Assembly: GCF_004011695.2 (NCBI RefSeq)
Contig: NC_082426.1
Location: 682,001 to 746,000 of the forward strand
DNA length: 64,000 nucleotides
Reading direction: 5' to 3'
Source of the DNA: Ascochyta rabiei
Taxonomy: Eukaryota > Ascomycota > Dothideomycetes > Pleosporales > Didymellaceae
This document shows positions 36,491 to 47,701 of this stretch, one piece after another. The first letter of the stretch is position 1; every line of letters begins with the position of its first letter. The notes beneath the pieces were generated by a model. It did not search any database and was not told where the DNA came from. It saw nothing but the letters and a program-made list of their open reading frames with translations. The translations under genes and the position numbers were made by a program.

Positions 36491-36711
36491 GCAGACACGG
36501 CAAACGAGCGGAAACGGGCAGACGGGCAGGCGGGCGTGAACATGCACGGAATGGGGGCGGGAAATGAGGTCGACTCGGAAGCGCAGATTTTTTGGCGCGC
36601 TCCTAAGCTGCGGAGATGGTTGAGATAGGGTGCGGCCGCTTACCGAGAAATGCAACTCCACAGACTCGACCTGAGACTCGAGGCGCTCGACGCAGGCGAG
36701 AAGGAACGGCT

Positions 36712-36770
36712 GCTGGTCGCTGGTCGCTGGTCGCTGGTCGCTGGTCGCTGGTCGCTGGTCGCTGGGTGCT
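36712..36770. repeat. 7-bp tandem repeat CTGGTCG
   Basis: About seven to eight head-to-tail copies of CTGGTCG, decaying to CTGGGTG and CTGGGCG at the right end. Non-coding context. Confidence 0.85.
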
Positions 36771-39345
36771 GGGCGCTGGTCACGCAGCAGACACGCAAGT
36801 CAAGTCACCGAGGGGCAGCACAGCTGGCACAGCTGGGCAGAGGGCAAGGAGGGTTGGTACGGGAAGACTCGCGGAGCGGCTTCGAAGGGGCATGTTCCTC
36901 ACATGGATGGATATTAGTCCAACGCTAGAGCCTGGCCACCAGGCGCTCGGCGCTCAGCGCTCAGGCCCGTGGGTCGTGAGCAGCGGAGGGAGAGGGAAAG
37001 ATGCAGTTAGCCTCCTTTCCGCGCACGCAATCAACTCATGGGCCTGCTTCCGTTTCCCATGAGCCGCCGGCACCGCATCGCGGGAGACCCGCAATGGCAG
37101 TGGCCGTGTGGCCTCAGGTTGGGAGGCGAGCAGCTTGTCATCCCAGCTTTTCCCATCTCCCTCTACCCGTCGTCCATGTGGTGCTGTGCCACGGGGGCGG
37201 CCAAGAGGACAGAATCAGAATTTGCGGACATGACGTTTGTGGCAGCTGCAGGCCGTCGTCCATGTTGCGGGATATGCATGTCGCTGCGTGCGCTAGCCGA
37301 GTGAGCGTCTTCGACACCACCCACCGGCCAACCGGCCAACAGGCCAACAGGCCAACAGCCAACAGCCAACAGCCCTTCTTCCTTGTTCGGTTGCCAACAG
37401 TTGAACAGAGCTACACAGATTCCCGCCAGGCCACCCTCTGCTTTCTGCCTGTCCCGAAGCCGCACGTGGACCCTGGCTGGGTCCCTTTCTGCTGCTTGGA
37501 TACTCCGTACATGCGCGCACAAAGTACCCCAGACAGCTGCGCGCTGCGAGCACTCATGCTTTGCAGCCAGCACCTGCGAACCGCCGTGTTCGCAGCCCAA
37601 CCCATCAGCTCTGCCTGCTCCCTGCCCTGCCGCACGCATGGCTGCAGAAAAGTCTGAAGAGGGAGGCGTGCCATGCCATCCTGCACACCCCACTCGGCCC
37701 CCAGCACTACTACCCGCATAGACCACGCTGTCTGCGCCGTCCGTCTTCGGCAGGACGATGCAATGGTGAGCTGCCAGCGTGATCAAATCTACCCTCTCTC
37801 GTCGCAGACTGCGCCAAAGCCAGCCCACCATGGTGCGGGGCTGCCTCGATATACCGTCAGCATCGCCCAACCAGCGTCCTGTCACATCACACCCACGTGT
37901 GGCGCTCGCTGTTGGCCGCTGTACATAGGTAGTACATGGGCCGCTGCATTGTGCAAAGAAACGACAGGCCCTCTCGCCAACAAGGTGCACCGCTTGTCGG
38001 CAGTCCTGATCATGCCGTGGCGGCGGCTGCTTGCTGTTTCCGCGACCGAACTGCCATGTGAGAGAACCGACATGTCCCGTAGCTGCTGGCACGGCCTTCT
38101 TTCCAGATGGGGCCCTGTCGAGCACGGGGCATCCAAGCTGCAAGCCATCGTGCTCTGCGGTTGCAGCGCTTCTGCAACGCCACGCACACGGTAGGATGCC
38201 GGGCTCGCACTCGACGGGGCTGCGAGTGGTTTGCTTGTCGGGAGACCTTTGTCGGTTTCCATCGTAGGTCAGCCTCAGTGCAGCAGTGCAAGCAGTATCT
38301 CACCGTTCGCAACCTGGCAGTGTCTGTACCGCACACAGCACGTCGACAACCCTCACCTAGCCAAACCAAACCAACGGCCGGCAAACGTCCATGTAGCGAG
38401 CCCGTCTCTCGTGTTGCAGAGAGAGCCGGCTATTGCTAAGAGTCTATAGAATACAGGAGGTATCCAATGCTATACTCTTGATAATCTGCAGCATGAAAAG
38501 AGGTTATACGACGTTAGCAACTTCTCGTAACTGTACAAAGCAGTAACAATTACACCAAAGGCCCCCAGCAATACTTATTGACGGGCTATCGCCGAGACAT
38601 GGCAGTCGGGCTTTTCTGCAACGCGAGAGCCCATGCCATGCTCGGTTGCACCTGCCGTGGCAGCCCCTGCCCAATCCCTCAAAACGGCTGCATAGCCCTG
38701 TCTCCCCTACCACATCAAGGCCATCTCATAGAAACTGTACTTTGAGTGGACGGGTATTCTCTTTCGCTCTAGAACTCTTCGTTGTCCTGCTTTTCCTCTG
38801 TCATCATCGCATTCCTTCGTGCTTGCTTGTGTGGCCAGGCCGTCAATTCCTTTTCAACACGGGATACCCTTTGTCACGCGCAATCTCGAGACTGACACCG
38901 CCGCCTGGCAGCACAATCCAGTTCGTTGTCTGCCGCCTGCGTATCAGACCGATGATCAACCAGGATCGCGCACAAGACGCCAAACCCCTGCGCCCAACCT
39001 TCCCAACGGCTTTCTCGGCCACAAACGCTGATGTTATCCATCCCATGTCAAAGACCTTTCAGTCAAAGGCACTCCTGACATCAGCCGCTTATCCACCATC
39101 TGACCATGAATGCTACGGAACAGTAGTCCTGGGACCTTGGGGCGATCGCTGAGATTCCCTCTTACCATCGCCCTGGTTTCATACCCAGCACACAAGCTAC
39201 GCCCACGGCCAAGTGAAGCACCTGCGCAAGCTTGAAAGTTTGTTTCTTCTTGACATTGCTCTATTCACTAATACACTCACCGCTATATTCTTTATGCCAG
39301 CTGCCAATACCCCCTAGAAGCACCAACTCGACTTCTTACTCGAGC

Positions 39346-40175
39346 ATGGTTTCGCCGACTCCATCACTCCTCAGCCTTCCTCCAGAACTGATCCTCGAGA
39401 TGGCCGATTACCTGCCTCCCGACGGCATATTGGCGCTCAAGTTCTCCCACAGAATACTGAACTACTCACTGCCGCTGGCACCTCGCTTGAGAAACCGCAC
39501 ACTATCACGCTGCGCGTTTCTCGCAATCCGCAGCTACCTTTGTCGACCAAATCCAAAGCCGACTCACCTTCGCTGCATCCTGTGCAAAGTAGTCTACCCT
39601 CTTAAATCTTTTCAATCTTCAAGTAGCCCAGCATGCGAGTCTCAAACATCTGCAGCTGATTTGGGCCAAACAGACGTCCTTGAGCTTCCGCAGAGGTTGT
39701 GCGCCTGGCATGTCGGCCGTTTGGCAAGGATCATCCACACTGAGCCTGGCGGCAAGAACGAGTGGGTTGCCAATTCCGACGAAATGTGTATGCACTGTGG
39801 AGCCATTCAGTCCTGGGCAACGTGTGACTGCACATGCGACAGCTGCTCGGTCAGGTCCGTAACAACCTACACTAGATATCTGGACAACAAGACAGAATGT
39901 AGAGAGTTCGTCTTCTACAGGAAGCCTGCAAGCGCTGGAGACCACTCGCCGCGTAGGGCTGCAGGGACCCATTTATTCGTTCGTGAGGTATGTTCCGACT
40001 ATGGTATGTACCTTTTCATAACCGCAGAAGCCTCTAGCAATAAACTGACGTAGTAGAAGACACCGCTGACCAGCATAGCGTCATTCACAAGCAAGTCCAT
40101 CATTCCAGCAACGTCGTCTCCACGGTTTCCAACGACGCTGCCACACAGTCGCAGACGCTTCAAAGACACACGTAA
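39346..40175 (+). CDS. F-box domain protein
   Basis: Probable substrate adaptor of an SCF ubiquitin ligase. Exon 1 (39346-40003) and exon 2 (40054-40175), across a 50-nt intron (GTATGT to CGTAG), give 259 residues. The F-box is at residues about 5-40: LLSLPPELILEMADYLPPDG followed by ILALKFSHRILNYSLPL. Downstream the protein has cysteine pairs CILC and, later, CMHCGAI with CDCTCDSC, suggesting a small zinc-binding region, which is common in short fungal F-box proteins. Exon 2 adds a hydrophilic tail. Retaining the intron would add a different 16-residue end. The frame is open upstream to 39232, but MVSPTPSLLSLPPEL is the natural start. Confidence 0.75.
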
Positions 40176-41033
40176 TCAGCACATGACCATGCCAAAGATT
40201 GCTGGTACGTGGGTTGAGTAAGTGGTTTGTCTTGCTATTAACCATCTTATGCTACCTTTCTGTCCTTGCGTGTATGCCTGCTCTGTTCGTCTTGTTATTT
40301 CTCTTGCGGTTTGTTAAACGCGCAACTCTCCAACTTGCGTAACTGCAACATCGCAACTCTAATTCCAACCCTTCTCTCCTCATCTACTATTCTTCCTGCT
40401 TCACGTCTCTCTGTACATCTCTGCGGCAACGTCTCTTAATTACTATTCTACTCTGCCATCGACCGCATAATGCAACAAAACTCACCTACCAACCTGTTGC
40501 TTTCAACGCACTCCAACGCCTGTTTGCGCCCTAAACGCTTAATTAATCCTTCTATCAAACTCGCAGCAACACCCTGCTCTACAAACCGCGTAACCTATTG
40601 CTCTGCCGCTCCCTCCTCGCCCCTGTACACCAATTCAAACAACCCTCCTACTGACACTCCTTAGTATTAACAATCCCTTCTATCTGCCCTCTAATACCGT
40701 CTGCGTCTTTTCCAGTTAAAACTCTAGGCTAGTAGCTCTTATGTTAGTAGACATATTTGAGATAATATAGATTCTTGGCAAAAGTGACCGACTCGCCTGG
40801 TGACCGAGTCGCCCGTGGGGTACGTTAGGAGGAGTTAGAAACGAACTTGCTGGATGTTCAGCGGGCGTTGCCAAGCCTTGTCCCCAGGAACACCAAACAT
40901 CTCGAGGCTTGCATCACAGCGAACGGCAGTCGGAGAGTAAATCGGAAACCGGATTTTGAATCAGCGTGAAATTCTGCACCTATTGGCGTGTCATACACTC
41001 ATACCGGTCGTTACAATACACGCCCGTCTTCGG
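40176..41033. other. intergenic containing an orphan transposon end
   Basis: 858 bp. The left part is pyrimidine-rich with TTAATTAA and TTAG patches and encodes nothing convincing. One transposon-like terminus lies at about 40772-40825 (separate entry). Confidence 0.45.
40772..40825 (-). mobile_element. single inverted-repeat end of a second Fot1/pogo-like family
   Basis: Read on the minus strand, this starts right after a TA dinucleotide (40826-40827) with ACGTACCCCACGGGCGACTC. It contains two sub-repeats, GGCGACTCGGTCAC and GGCGAGTCGGTCAC. The plan is that of the complete element at 10.8 kb (TA, then ACGT, then two near-identical 14- to 16-bp sub-repeats) but the sequence is different. No matching opposite end was found in the window, so the element is truncated, or the partner end is decayed. 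Confidence 0.5.
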
Positions 41034-41830
41034 TCAGTATCCTTTCTCACCAACCGCAAAGCCATCCTTCTCGACCGTAAAGTCCGCTTTTTCGACGTCA
41101 TCTCCGCTCAACTGTTCAGTCTCCAACTCGTTGCTCCAGCTCCTCACAGCAAACAGCGCCCACCATTGCGCAGCTACAAGCACCAGGCCTCCACAAGTGA
41201 CACCCAATTGCATCATGCCAAAGCTCGTCGAGCACTGCGCGAACCAATCCTCATCCCAGCCGAAACCAGCGCTGATATCTCGACATACCGCGGATTCGTC
41301 TATTCGCCAACTTGGAATCACCGGATTCGTGTAATGGAGGTCGTATGGCAGGAGGGTGTTCGTGAGGGCGAGGGTGACGAAAGACAGCGTGGCGGTATGG
41401 ACAATCGTGTATGCAGACACGAGCTTGGGCAATACCTGTAGACAGGCGTCAGTGGTTGTGTTTCAGACGCTGGAAGCACAGCAATCCAACTTGGAACATC
41501 CAAACACATTCGTCCGCAACGCGCAGAGGGTTGCTTACTCTTATTGCGCCTACAAGCCCCAGCACGCTGGCAAGAGACGCCGTTCCGTTGTACACCAGCG
41601 ACCAAAACGGCCATGTCCGATCGTATCCCGGTAATGCGGAGGAAAGCGAGAGCAGCAAATGCGTCGAAAGTGTAAGCGCAGGGAGGATGATGGCCAGAAA
41701 CCTAGTCGCAGTCAGTTCCCGTCTCTCCAATCTCCGTTTCGCGCTTCCGATGGTCAAGACGCGGTCGTGTGCTTTTGCGGATGTGCGCGGGAACATACCT
41801 CGTCTGCGCCTGCTCCCTCGACAACTGCAT
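41034..41830 (-). CDS. four-TM membrane protein, N-terminus uncertain
   Basis: Unknown function. Exons 41701-41539 and 41435-41034 are clear; an upstream exon ends at 41799. Introns are 97 and 103 nt. Hydrophobic helices are FLAIILPALTLSTHLLLSL, a second around VYNGTASLASVLGLVGAI, YTIVHTATLSFVTLALTNT, and MMQLGVTCGGLVLVAAQWWA. The C-terminal tail is acidic. The minimal start is the ATG at 41830 (MQLSREQAQTR). The same frame stays open upstream through another very hydrophobic stretch (PFLLFTIPVCFLFCLFSVPV) to about 42050 but has no ATG there. A further 5' exon adding that helix is therefore likely. No family was recognised. Confidence 0.65.
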
Positions 41831-44800
41831 AGTGCAAGAAACGAAGACGGGCACGCTGAACAGGCAAAAGAGAAAGCAAACTGGTATCGTGAAGAGGAGG
41901 AATGGGAGGGGTGTTATCGGTTCAAGGCGGGCGTGGTGGGAAACAAGGCTTTGCTTCTTGCAAGCAAGGGCGTTGGCGTCGATATGAATAACACGCGATC
42001 CAGAAAGTCCGATCTGTCTGACGTGACGTTTTGCTCAAGCACCTCGCATCCACCGGCCGTGCTTCGCCGAAAGCGACAGCTCACGATCCGCCCAGCCTCT
42101 ACAAGAGAAAATCGGTAAAAACCTTGAATGTGAGATGAGTTGCGAAGAACGAACCATCAGAGTCGTTGATATGCGTGCAGAAATCAATCTTGTCTTGCCC
42201 AATTCTCCTCCTTTTCCCCTTCCTCATCTTCATCATCATCTTCTTCTTCTTCGCCTTCTTCTTCACCACCATGCGACTTCGATCTTTAGCTCCGGACGCG
42301 CGCGGATGTTAAACGTCATGCATCGGCATCACATGCCTTACCCATAGCGCCCCGATGTTTCGACTCCTCATGCAGCTGGCGGACCGTGGCAGCGCTAGAT
42401 CCCTGCTAGAAGCCGCGGGATCGCGGATCTGGCGGCGCTTTGTCGCGAGCTGTGAGGTAACGAGTCGGTGAATGAATAAGCATCACGCGAGGGAGCGTCG
42501 TGATGCGTGGGTATGTGCGCTTTGTCGATTTGCCATGCTTGCGCGGTTTCGGCGCGTTTCCGCTGGATTCTTGCTATCCTGTGCGTGCGCTGTGCGTGAG
42601 CATGGGACGTAGGGACCGCGGATCTTGATCATCGCGATCACACTTGGCGATGAGTCACCAAGTCTGGGACTGTGTGAAATGTGGACATGCCAGCGAAGCT
42701 TGGTGTATCTTGATTAGCAAGATGCGGCCAAATAGGGTGGCTGCCTTTACTTGATTGAGATGGCTGATGCTGCGATTACATGATTCCCGCCGTTCGTGTC
42801 TTCGGACACTTTAAAGTTTCTTAGCTGCCGGGGTGGGATGCGGTAGTGATGGCGCGACGTCACGCGTAGGCCCGTCAGTCCTCAGCTCGGATGTCGTTTG
42901 TGGCGTCTTCACCTCCACGCACTCATCGTAACCACTTTCAGAAAGCAATTCAGCACGTGTAGACGGCTTGGAAGACTCAATAGGAGGCTCACGTTGAACG
43001 ATGAGGCTGCTGGTACCTGAGAGGACATCCCGGCTGCCTTCCTGGATCTTAGCTTCAGGCTAATCCCAATCCAGCTCTGCTACACATTTCACTCACGCTC
43101 AACTTCTTCCCTCTAGAAACGCTACCACAGCTTCTGCGAGTGCAAAACCGAGTGCCAACACTCCCCATTAAATGACTCTCAAGAAGCTGACTGGGGATTT
43201 ACTTCTCGAGTAATTCATGCCCTAGTGTGGAAACGAGACATCAACACTTGTCATCAGTGCCTCGCAGTGGGGTGCAGAAAGCCAGCCCGCACGAATTATC
43301 TCTTGAGTAGATTGCCAGCGATGGCACAGTACCAGTGCCATCTCGCTTCCAAGGGGGAGACTCTGAAGTATTGTCATACTGCTGGGTGCCTGGAGTCCCT
43401 GACAAGACCATCCTTGTTGACAACATCCTATCCCTGTGTCTGCTGGTCTTGAGGTGACGCTTTCATGTATCGAGCAAATGGGACGGTCTGTATACTGGTG
43501 TTTCCTCCCAAGCCGCAACTGAAGGCATCTCACGGAGACCAATGTCCAACCATTTTCGTTCCGACGACGTGTGGCGTATGAGTACCAATGCTCCTATTCT
43601 GACTACATTGCCCGCCACGCCGGATAATCGCTACAGGATATTCAATCTTACACGCAAATTTCAGGCGATGGAGCTACACGAATAACACGGTGTGTTGGGT
43701 TTGCTTCCCGATCAAGCGATTCTGTTCTAAAGTAGAGCACGAAGCGCTTGCAGTCTGTCAGGTAGATGCTTGATAACTGCAAACAACTTGACAAGGCTTT
43801 TCCTGAATGCATATTCAAGGAGCAAGATACTTTACTACCATGAAAGCTCAATTGGTTAGTGTCTCAAAAGCGCGATCATCTTCATTGGTTTCGAGAACAG
43901 AAAGCAAGGGGTCGTCAGCGCCCATCTCGGAAGCCGATGGACAGTAGGAACAAACTCCCAGCTGCAGGAATTTCCAAAGATGGAGTCGAATCGCGCTCTT
44001 TTCTATCGAAAATTCCAAGGGGGCGTTTTCTAGAGATTGTTGATCGCAATATAGGCGTATCAATGATTGACTTGACTCTGAGAGGATCAGCCTCGACTTT
44101 GGCTGGTACTCAAACCAACACACGAAAAGACGAAGACAGTGGAAGCAGACAATGGTGACAGATCATCTGAGATCACGTTTGGAATCTGCGACTCGCAGCT
44201 GTAGCCCTTCACAGCCGGAGGCTGATTACAACCCAGAGCAGCTTCCTTAGACTTGTAGGCTAACAAGCAGCTCGAAGACTACCGTTCTTTTAGTCATTCT
44301 AGGCTCTTGCGAGAGAACAACTAAAGACATCCGTGCATCATATCGTTGCAAGATACGAGAGCTGCTACATCCAAGCTTTTCTGCCATTTGATAGGCGACG
44401 TGTCGCAGTTCCGTTTGGCTGTAATTACCTGCCATCGTACGTCCACACGCGGATGGCTACAGATGCGTAGGAGAGAGGCTTACGTCGATGCTAAATTCCT
44501 GCTGGGTCCTCGAGGGCTTGGGCTTGGGCTTGGGCTTGGTCGGTCGACCTCACGATTTCGAAAGTCGCATCTTCAACTAGCACCAGTCTCGTTCACAACC
44601 CGTCGATCAACGTGTTGAGTGTCGCACTGTTAAGTAAAGCAATGCTTGGAGGTCACACTCCGTGCCTATGGCTGTAAGGATGTGCGGTGAGGCCAAGACA
44701 AGCAGTACCGTTACAGGCCTGACATCCTGTGGCCGATCCTTGGATACGCCTGAGACCACAGCCAATAGTCGAAGAGTGCCTGCGGTGCTTGAGATTCGTG

Positions 44801-45668
44801 CTCGCTGACACTTCCACAAACGTGCTCGCTTACTGACCGCGGCTTCGCAGAACTTTGCTGTAATGGGATGCATCACGTGCCGGAGGAGCGTTGTGGGAAT
44901 TGCAACGCGGACTATAAGACATCGGTGTCGCGCTTGCATCGCAGTGCTTTGTGAGAGCTCAACTTCGCTGTAGATATTAATTCCCCGGTAGCTCCTGTCG
45001 CTCCTGTCTAGCGCAGATAGTGCCGATCTGACACGGTCTACGCCTTACAGATCTCTTCTTCGCACTTTTCTATTCACATCAACTTTTCCATATCTCGCTT
45101 TCTGTTCCAGAACTCGTGCCTTTGCTTGGGCGATTGCAGTCGACAAACAGGATCTGCAGGTATTACGAACTTCAGAACCCTTCGATGACCCACTAGCCAG
45201 CATGAAGTCCGCAGATCTGCACGCTCCACCGACAGCAGGCCCCCACTGTGCTGCTGTGCTCTCGGATTGAGCGACATACACTCAACAGCATGCACAGGCC
45301 CGAGACCTTGCGACAGCAGAGCCTAGGTTCATGACTGGCCCGGGCTACCAACGACGCCTCTCGACCCCTCCTGGAAACAGGTCTTTCCACCACAGATAAG
45401 CTGAAGAAGGCTTCGGAACCGTGGGGAACGATTGTCTCAGAGGTCGTCATTGTCGATTGGTTGCTGTAGTGAAGGATGCGAGAGAGCTTGGCCCTGTCGC
45501 CCTGTCACCCCTCTAGCCCCCGCGGTCGTCTCCAGCTCGACTTTCTCGCGAGGCTAGAATGACAGCTTGCAACCCCACACCATTTCACAAACCACCTCTC
45601 GGATTCTCATAATCTTGACATTCTCGACGTGAACCCCATGCCAAAGCCGCTGTGCATACTGTGCCGTA
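41831..45668. other. 3.8-kb gene-poor stretch
   Basis: Apart from the possible 5' exon of the four-TM gene near 41831-42050, only short motif-free frames are present on either strand. A CTT/CAT-rich purine-pyrimidine run lies at about 42205-42270, and a GGGCTT repeat at about 44516-44540. No tRNA, transposon or coding family was recognised. Confidence 0.4.
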
Positions 45669-47366
45669 ATGCCCAAGAGATCTGCAGGGTGCTTTGAGTG
45701 CAGGAAGGTACGCTAAACCGGCACGCCGTTCACATGATCAGGCATTGAGATTGTTGTCCAGCGGAAAGTTCGTTGCGACGAGACCAGGCCCGAGTGCAAC
45801 ACCTGCCTACGACGAGGCACGAAATGTCCAGGCTACAGGCCGGCGCAATCCTTCATTCTTCACCAATTCGACAACGAGACCGAGAGGCCGCACTTGATCA
45901 GAGAGGACGAGGAACGCTACAGATATGCATATCAGACGCCAGCACCACCAACCTCGACAGCCTCATCGAGGAATAACTCTACAGCAACGCTGGTGGTAAG
46001 GCTTGAAAAGGCGCCCGCCGAGACGCATGTGCCGAAACAAGTCAGCGCGATCGCTGTCGATCGCATCCAGCATCTGGGGACCTTCATCAGGCTCTACTTA
46101 CCAAGAGCTGATGGCCCGGCGTTGCCGCCACCGTCAGCTCTGATGCTTGCGCTACCAACCATGCCCGCCAACAGCCAGGTGCTGCTTGCTGCCATTGATG
46201 CGTTGTCTGCAGCCCAGCTCGCTGTCAACGATCGTGATTATGCTCTGGTCAATCGGTCGCGGTCCATGTACGGGACGGCACTAAGCCAGATGCTGAGAGC
46301 CATTCAAAATCCAGTCCTAGCCTTGAAGGACGAGACCTTGCTCTCGACGTACATGCTCACACTGTATGAAGTGCGTCCATGACCATGTTCCTCGCAAAGA
46401 CAGTTGCTCACGTCGCACTTGTAGGTATTCGTCGGCGTCACGCAAGGCCACGGCTTCTTCTACCATGTGCAGGGCCTGCTGCATCTTGTCAGACAGCGAG
46501 GACCAGCATCGTTCAACACCAGGTTGAGCCTGCAGATCTTCCACGCCATACGCTACAACTCGGTACCTATGAGCATCCGCACTGCCGCTCTTCTCCACAC
46601 TGACGACAGCCTCTAGCTGAGCATCGGCTACCACATGCGCAAAGCCTCGCTCCTCGACAGCCCGGAATGGCTCGCTGTCACCGCGCGTGCCGCCAAAGTC
46701 GACCCGTACGTCGCACTCAACGACATCTGCATCTGCATCCCGCGCCTCCTCGAACGCACCGACGCACTCGGCAGCCCAGACAGTCCCGCCTCCGCACTCG
46801 ACTCGGTGATATCCGACGCGCAAGCCCTAGCCACCCGCGCCTTCGACTGGCTCTCGTCGTTTGAAAAGTTCGGCCCGCGCTACGACAAAGTCGACATCAG
46901 CAGCATGGAAGCCTTCCTCGACACCATCTGCGCCGACCGCGTCTTCGACCCGGTCTTCAACTTCCACTACTTCGGCGCCGGCATCTGCTACATGATCTAC
47001 TGGATGAGCATGCTGATCCTGCAATCCAACACGTTCAAGCTGCTGCGCACCCACGGCCGCCTCGAGCCCCGGCAGCTGCACGCGTGGGCGCAGCAGCTCG
47101 GGGGCTTCGCGGACGCCATATGCAGGAGCGTTCCCTTCCACTGCCGGCCCCAGACGGGGTACACGGCCAAGTTCGGCAGTCTGACTCCGTTGGTCGTCGC
47201 GCGTCACTTCTTCGAGAGCGCGCCGGGGATGCAGAGCAAGGCGCGGTGGTGCGCGGATGTGTATACGGCTGCGAGAGTGCCCGGGCTGTATCAGGAGACG
47301 CCCGTGTCGCTGGAGCCGTTCGAGGCCGTGCAGAGCACGGTGCAGGGGGACAAGAGGTTCATCTAG
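45669..47366 (+). CDS. Zn2Cys6 transcription factor with fungal_trans_2-like domain
   Basis: A fungal-specific DNA-binding regulator of 511 residues from exons 45669-45707, 45762-46370, 46425-46562 and 46617-47366 (three 54-nt introns). The binuclear zinc cluster spans exons 1 and 2: C8-X2-C11-X6-C18-X6-C25-X2-C28-X6-C35 (CFECRKRKVRC, CNTCLRRGTKC). The remainder is the helical middle-homology region usual for this class (LLAAIDALSAAQLAVND, GFFYHVQGLLHLVRQRGP, RAFDWLSSFEKFG in modified form). The first intron cuts the zinc cluster between its second and third cysteines. It sits alone in a gene-poor region, so no target pathway is suggested by neighbours. Confidence 0.88.
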
Positions 47367-47477
47367 CGAGCGTCGGACGGAAAAGCACAAGTCAATGCAT
47401 GCGTCAGGCAATGTGTGAAGACGTAATCATCATCGATCATGGGGATTCGATTTCCAAGTGGCTTTGTCAACAAACGC

Positions 47478-47535
<58 letters not shown>

Positions 47536-47701
47536 GCGGGTGCGCTGGCTTCCCTCATCGGTGCTTGGATGCAGTGCAGCGCTGAAGAAACTTTGCAAAA
47601 GTGTAGGAGACAACAAACGAAATAAACGAAACAAAACGAAACTGAGCGATCAAACACCATGGCCATGCGTACTGTACAGGACTAGAGTGAGGTAGCAACG
47701 C
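47367..47701. repeat. intergenic with GA microsatellite
   Basis: 335 bp between convergent stop codons. A perfect GA dinucleotide run of about 24 copies lies at 47481-47530. Confidence 0.9.

Larger units (their letters stand above)
36226..39345. other. 3.1-kb gene-poor stretch with simple repeats
   Basis: No supported gene. It holds three simple repeats: a 10- to 11-bp unit (GGCAGGCAATG type) at about 36405-36490, a 7-bp CTGGTCG unit at about 36712-36770, and a 9-bp GCCAACAG(G) unit at about 37322-37372. Long but compositionally odd open frames (for example minus 38143-37163, 326 codons) cross this GC-rich DNA. Confidence 0.45.

Noticed and set aside
37163..38143. 326-codon minus-strand open frame in the 3-kb gap
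   Set aside because: Composition is odd (rich in Cys, Trp, Gly, His), it runs through a GCCAACAG repeat, and it has no motif or splice support. Long frames are expected by chance in GC-rich DNA.
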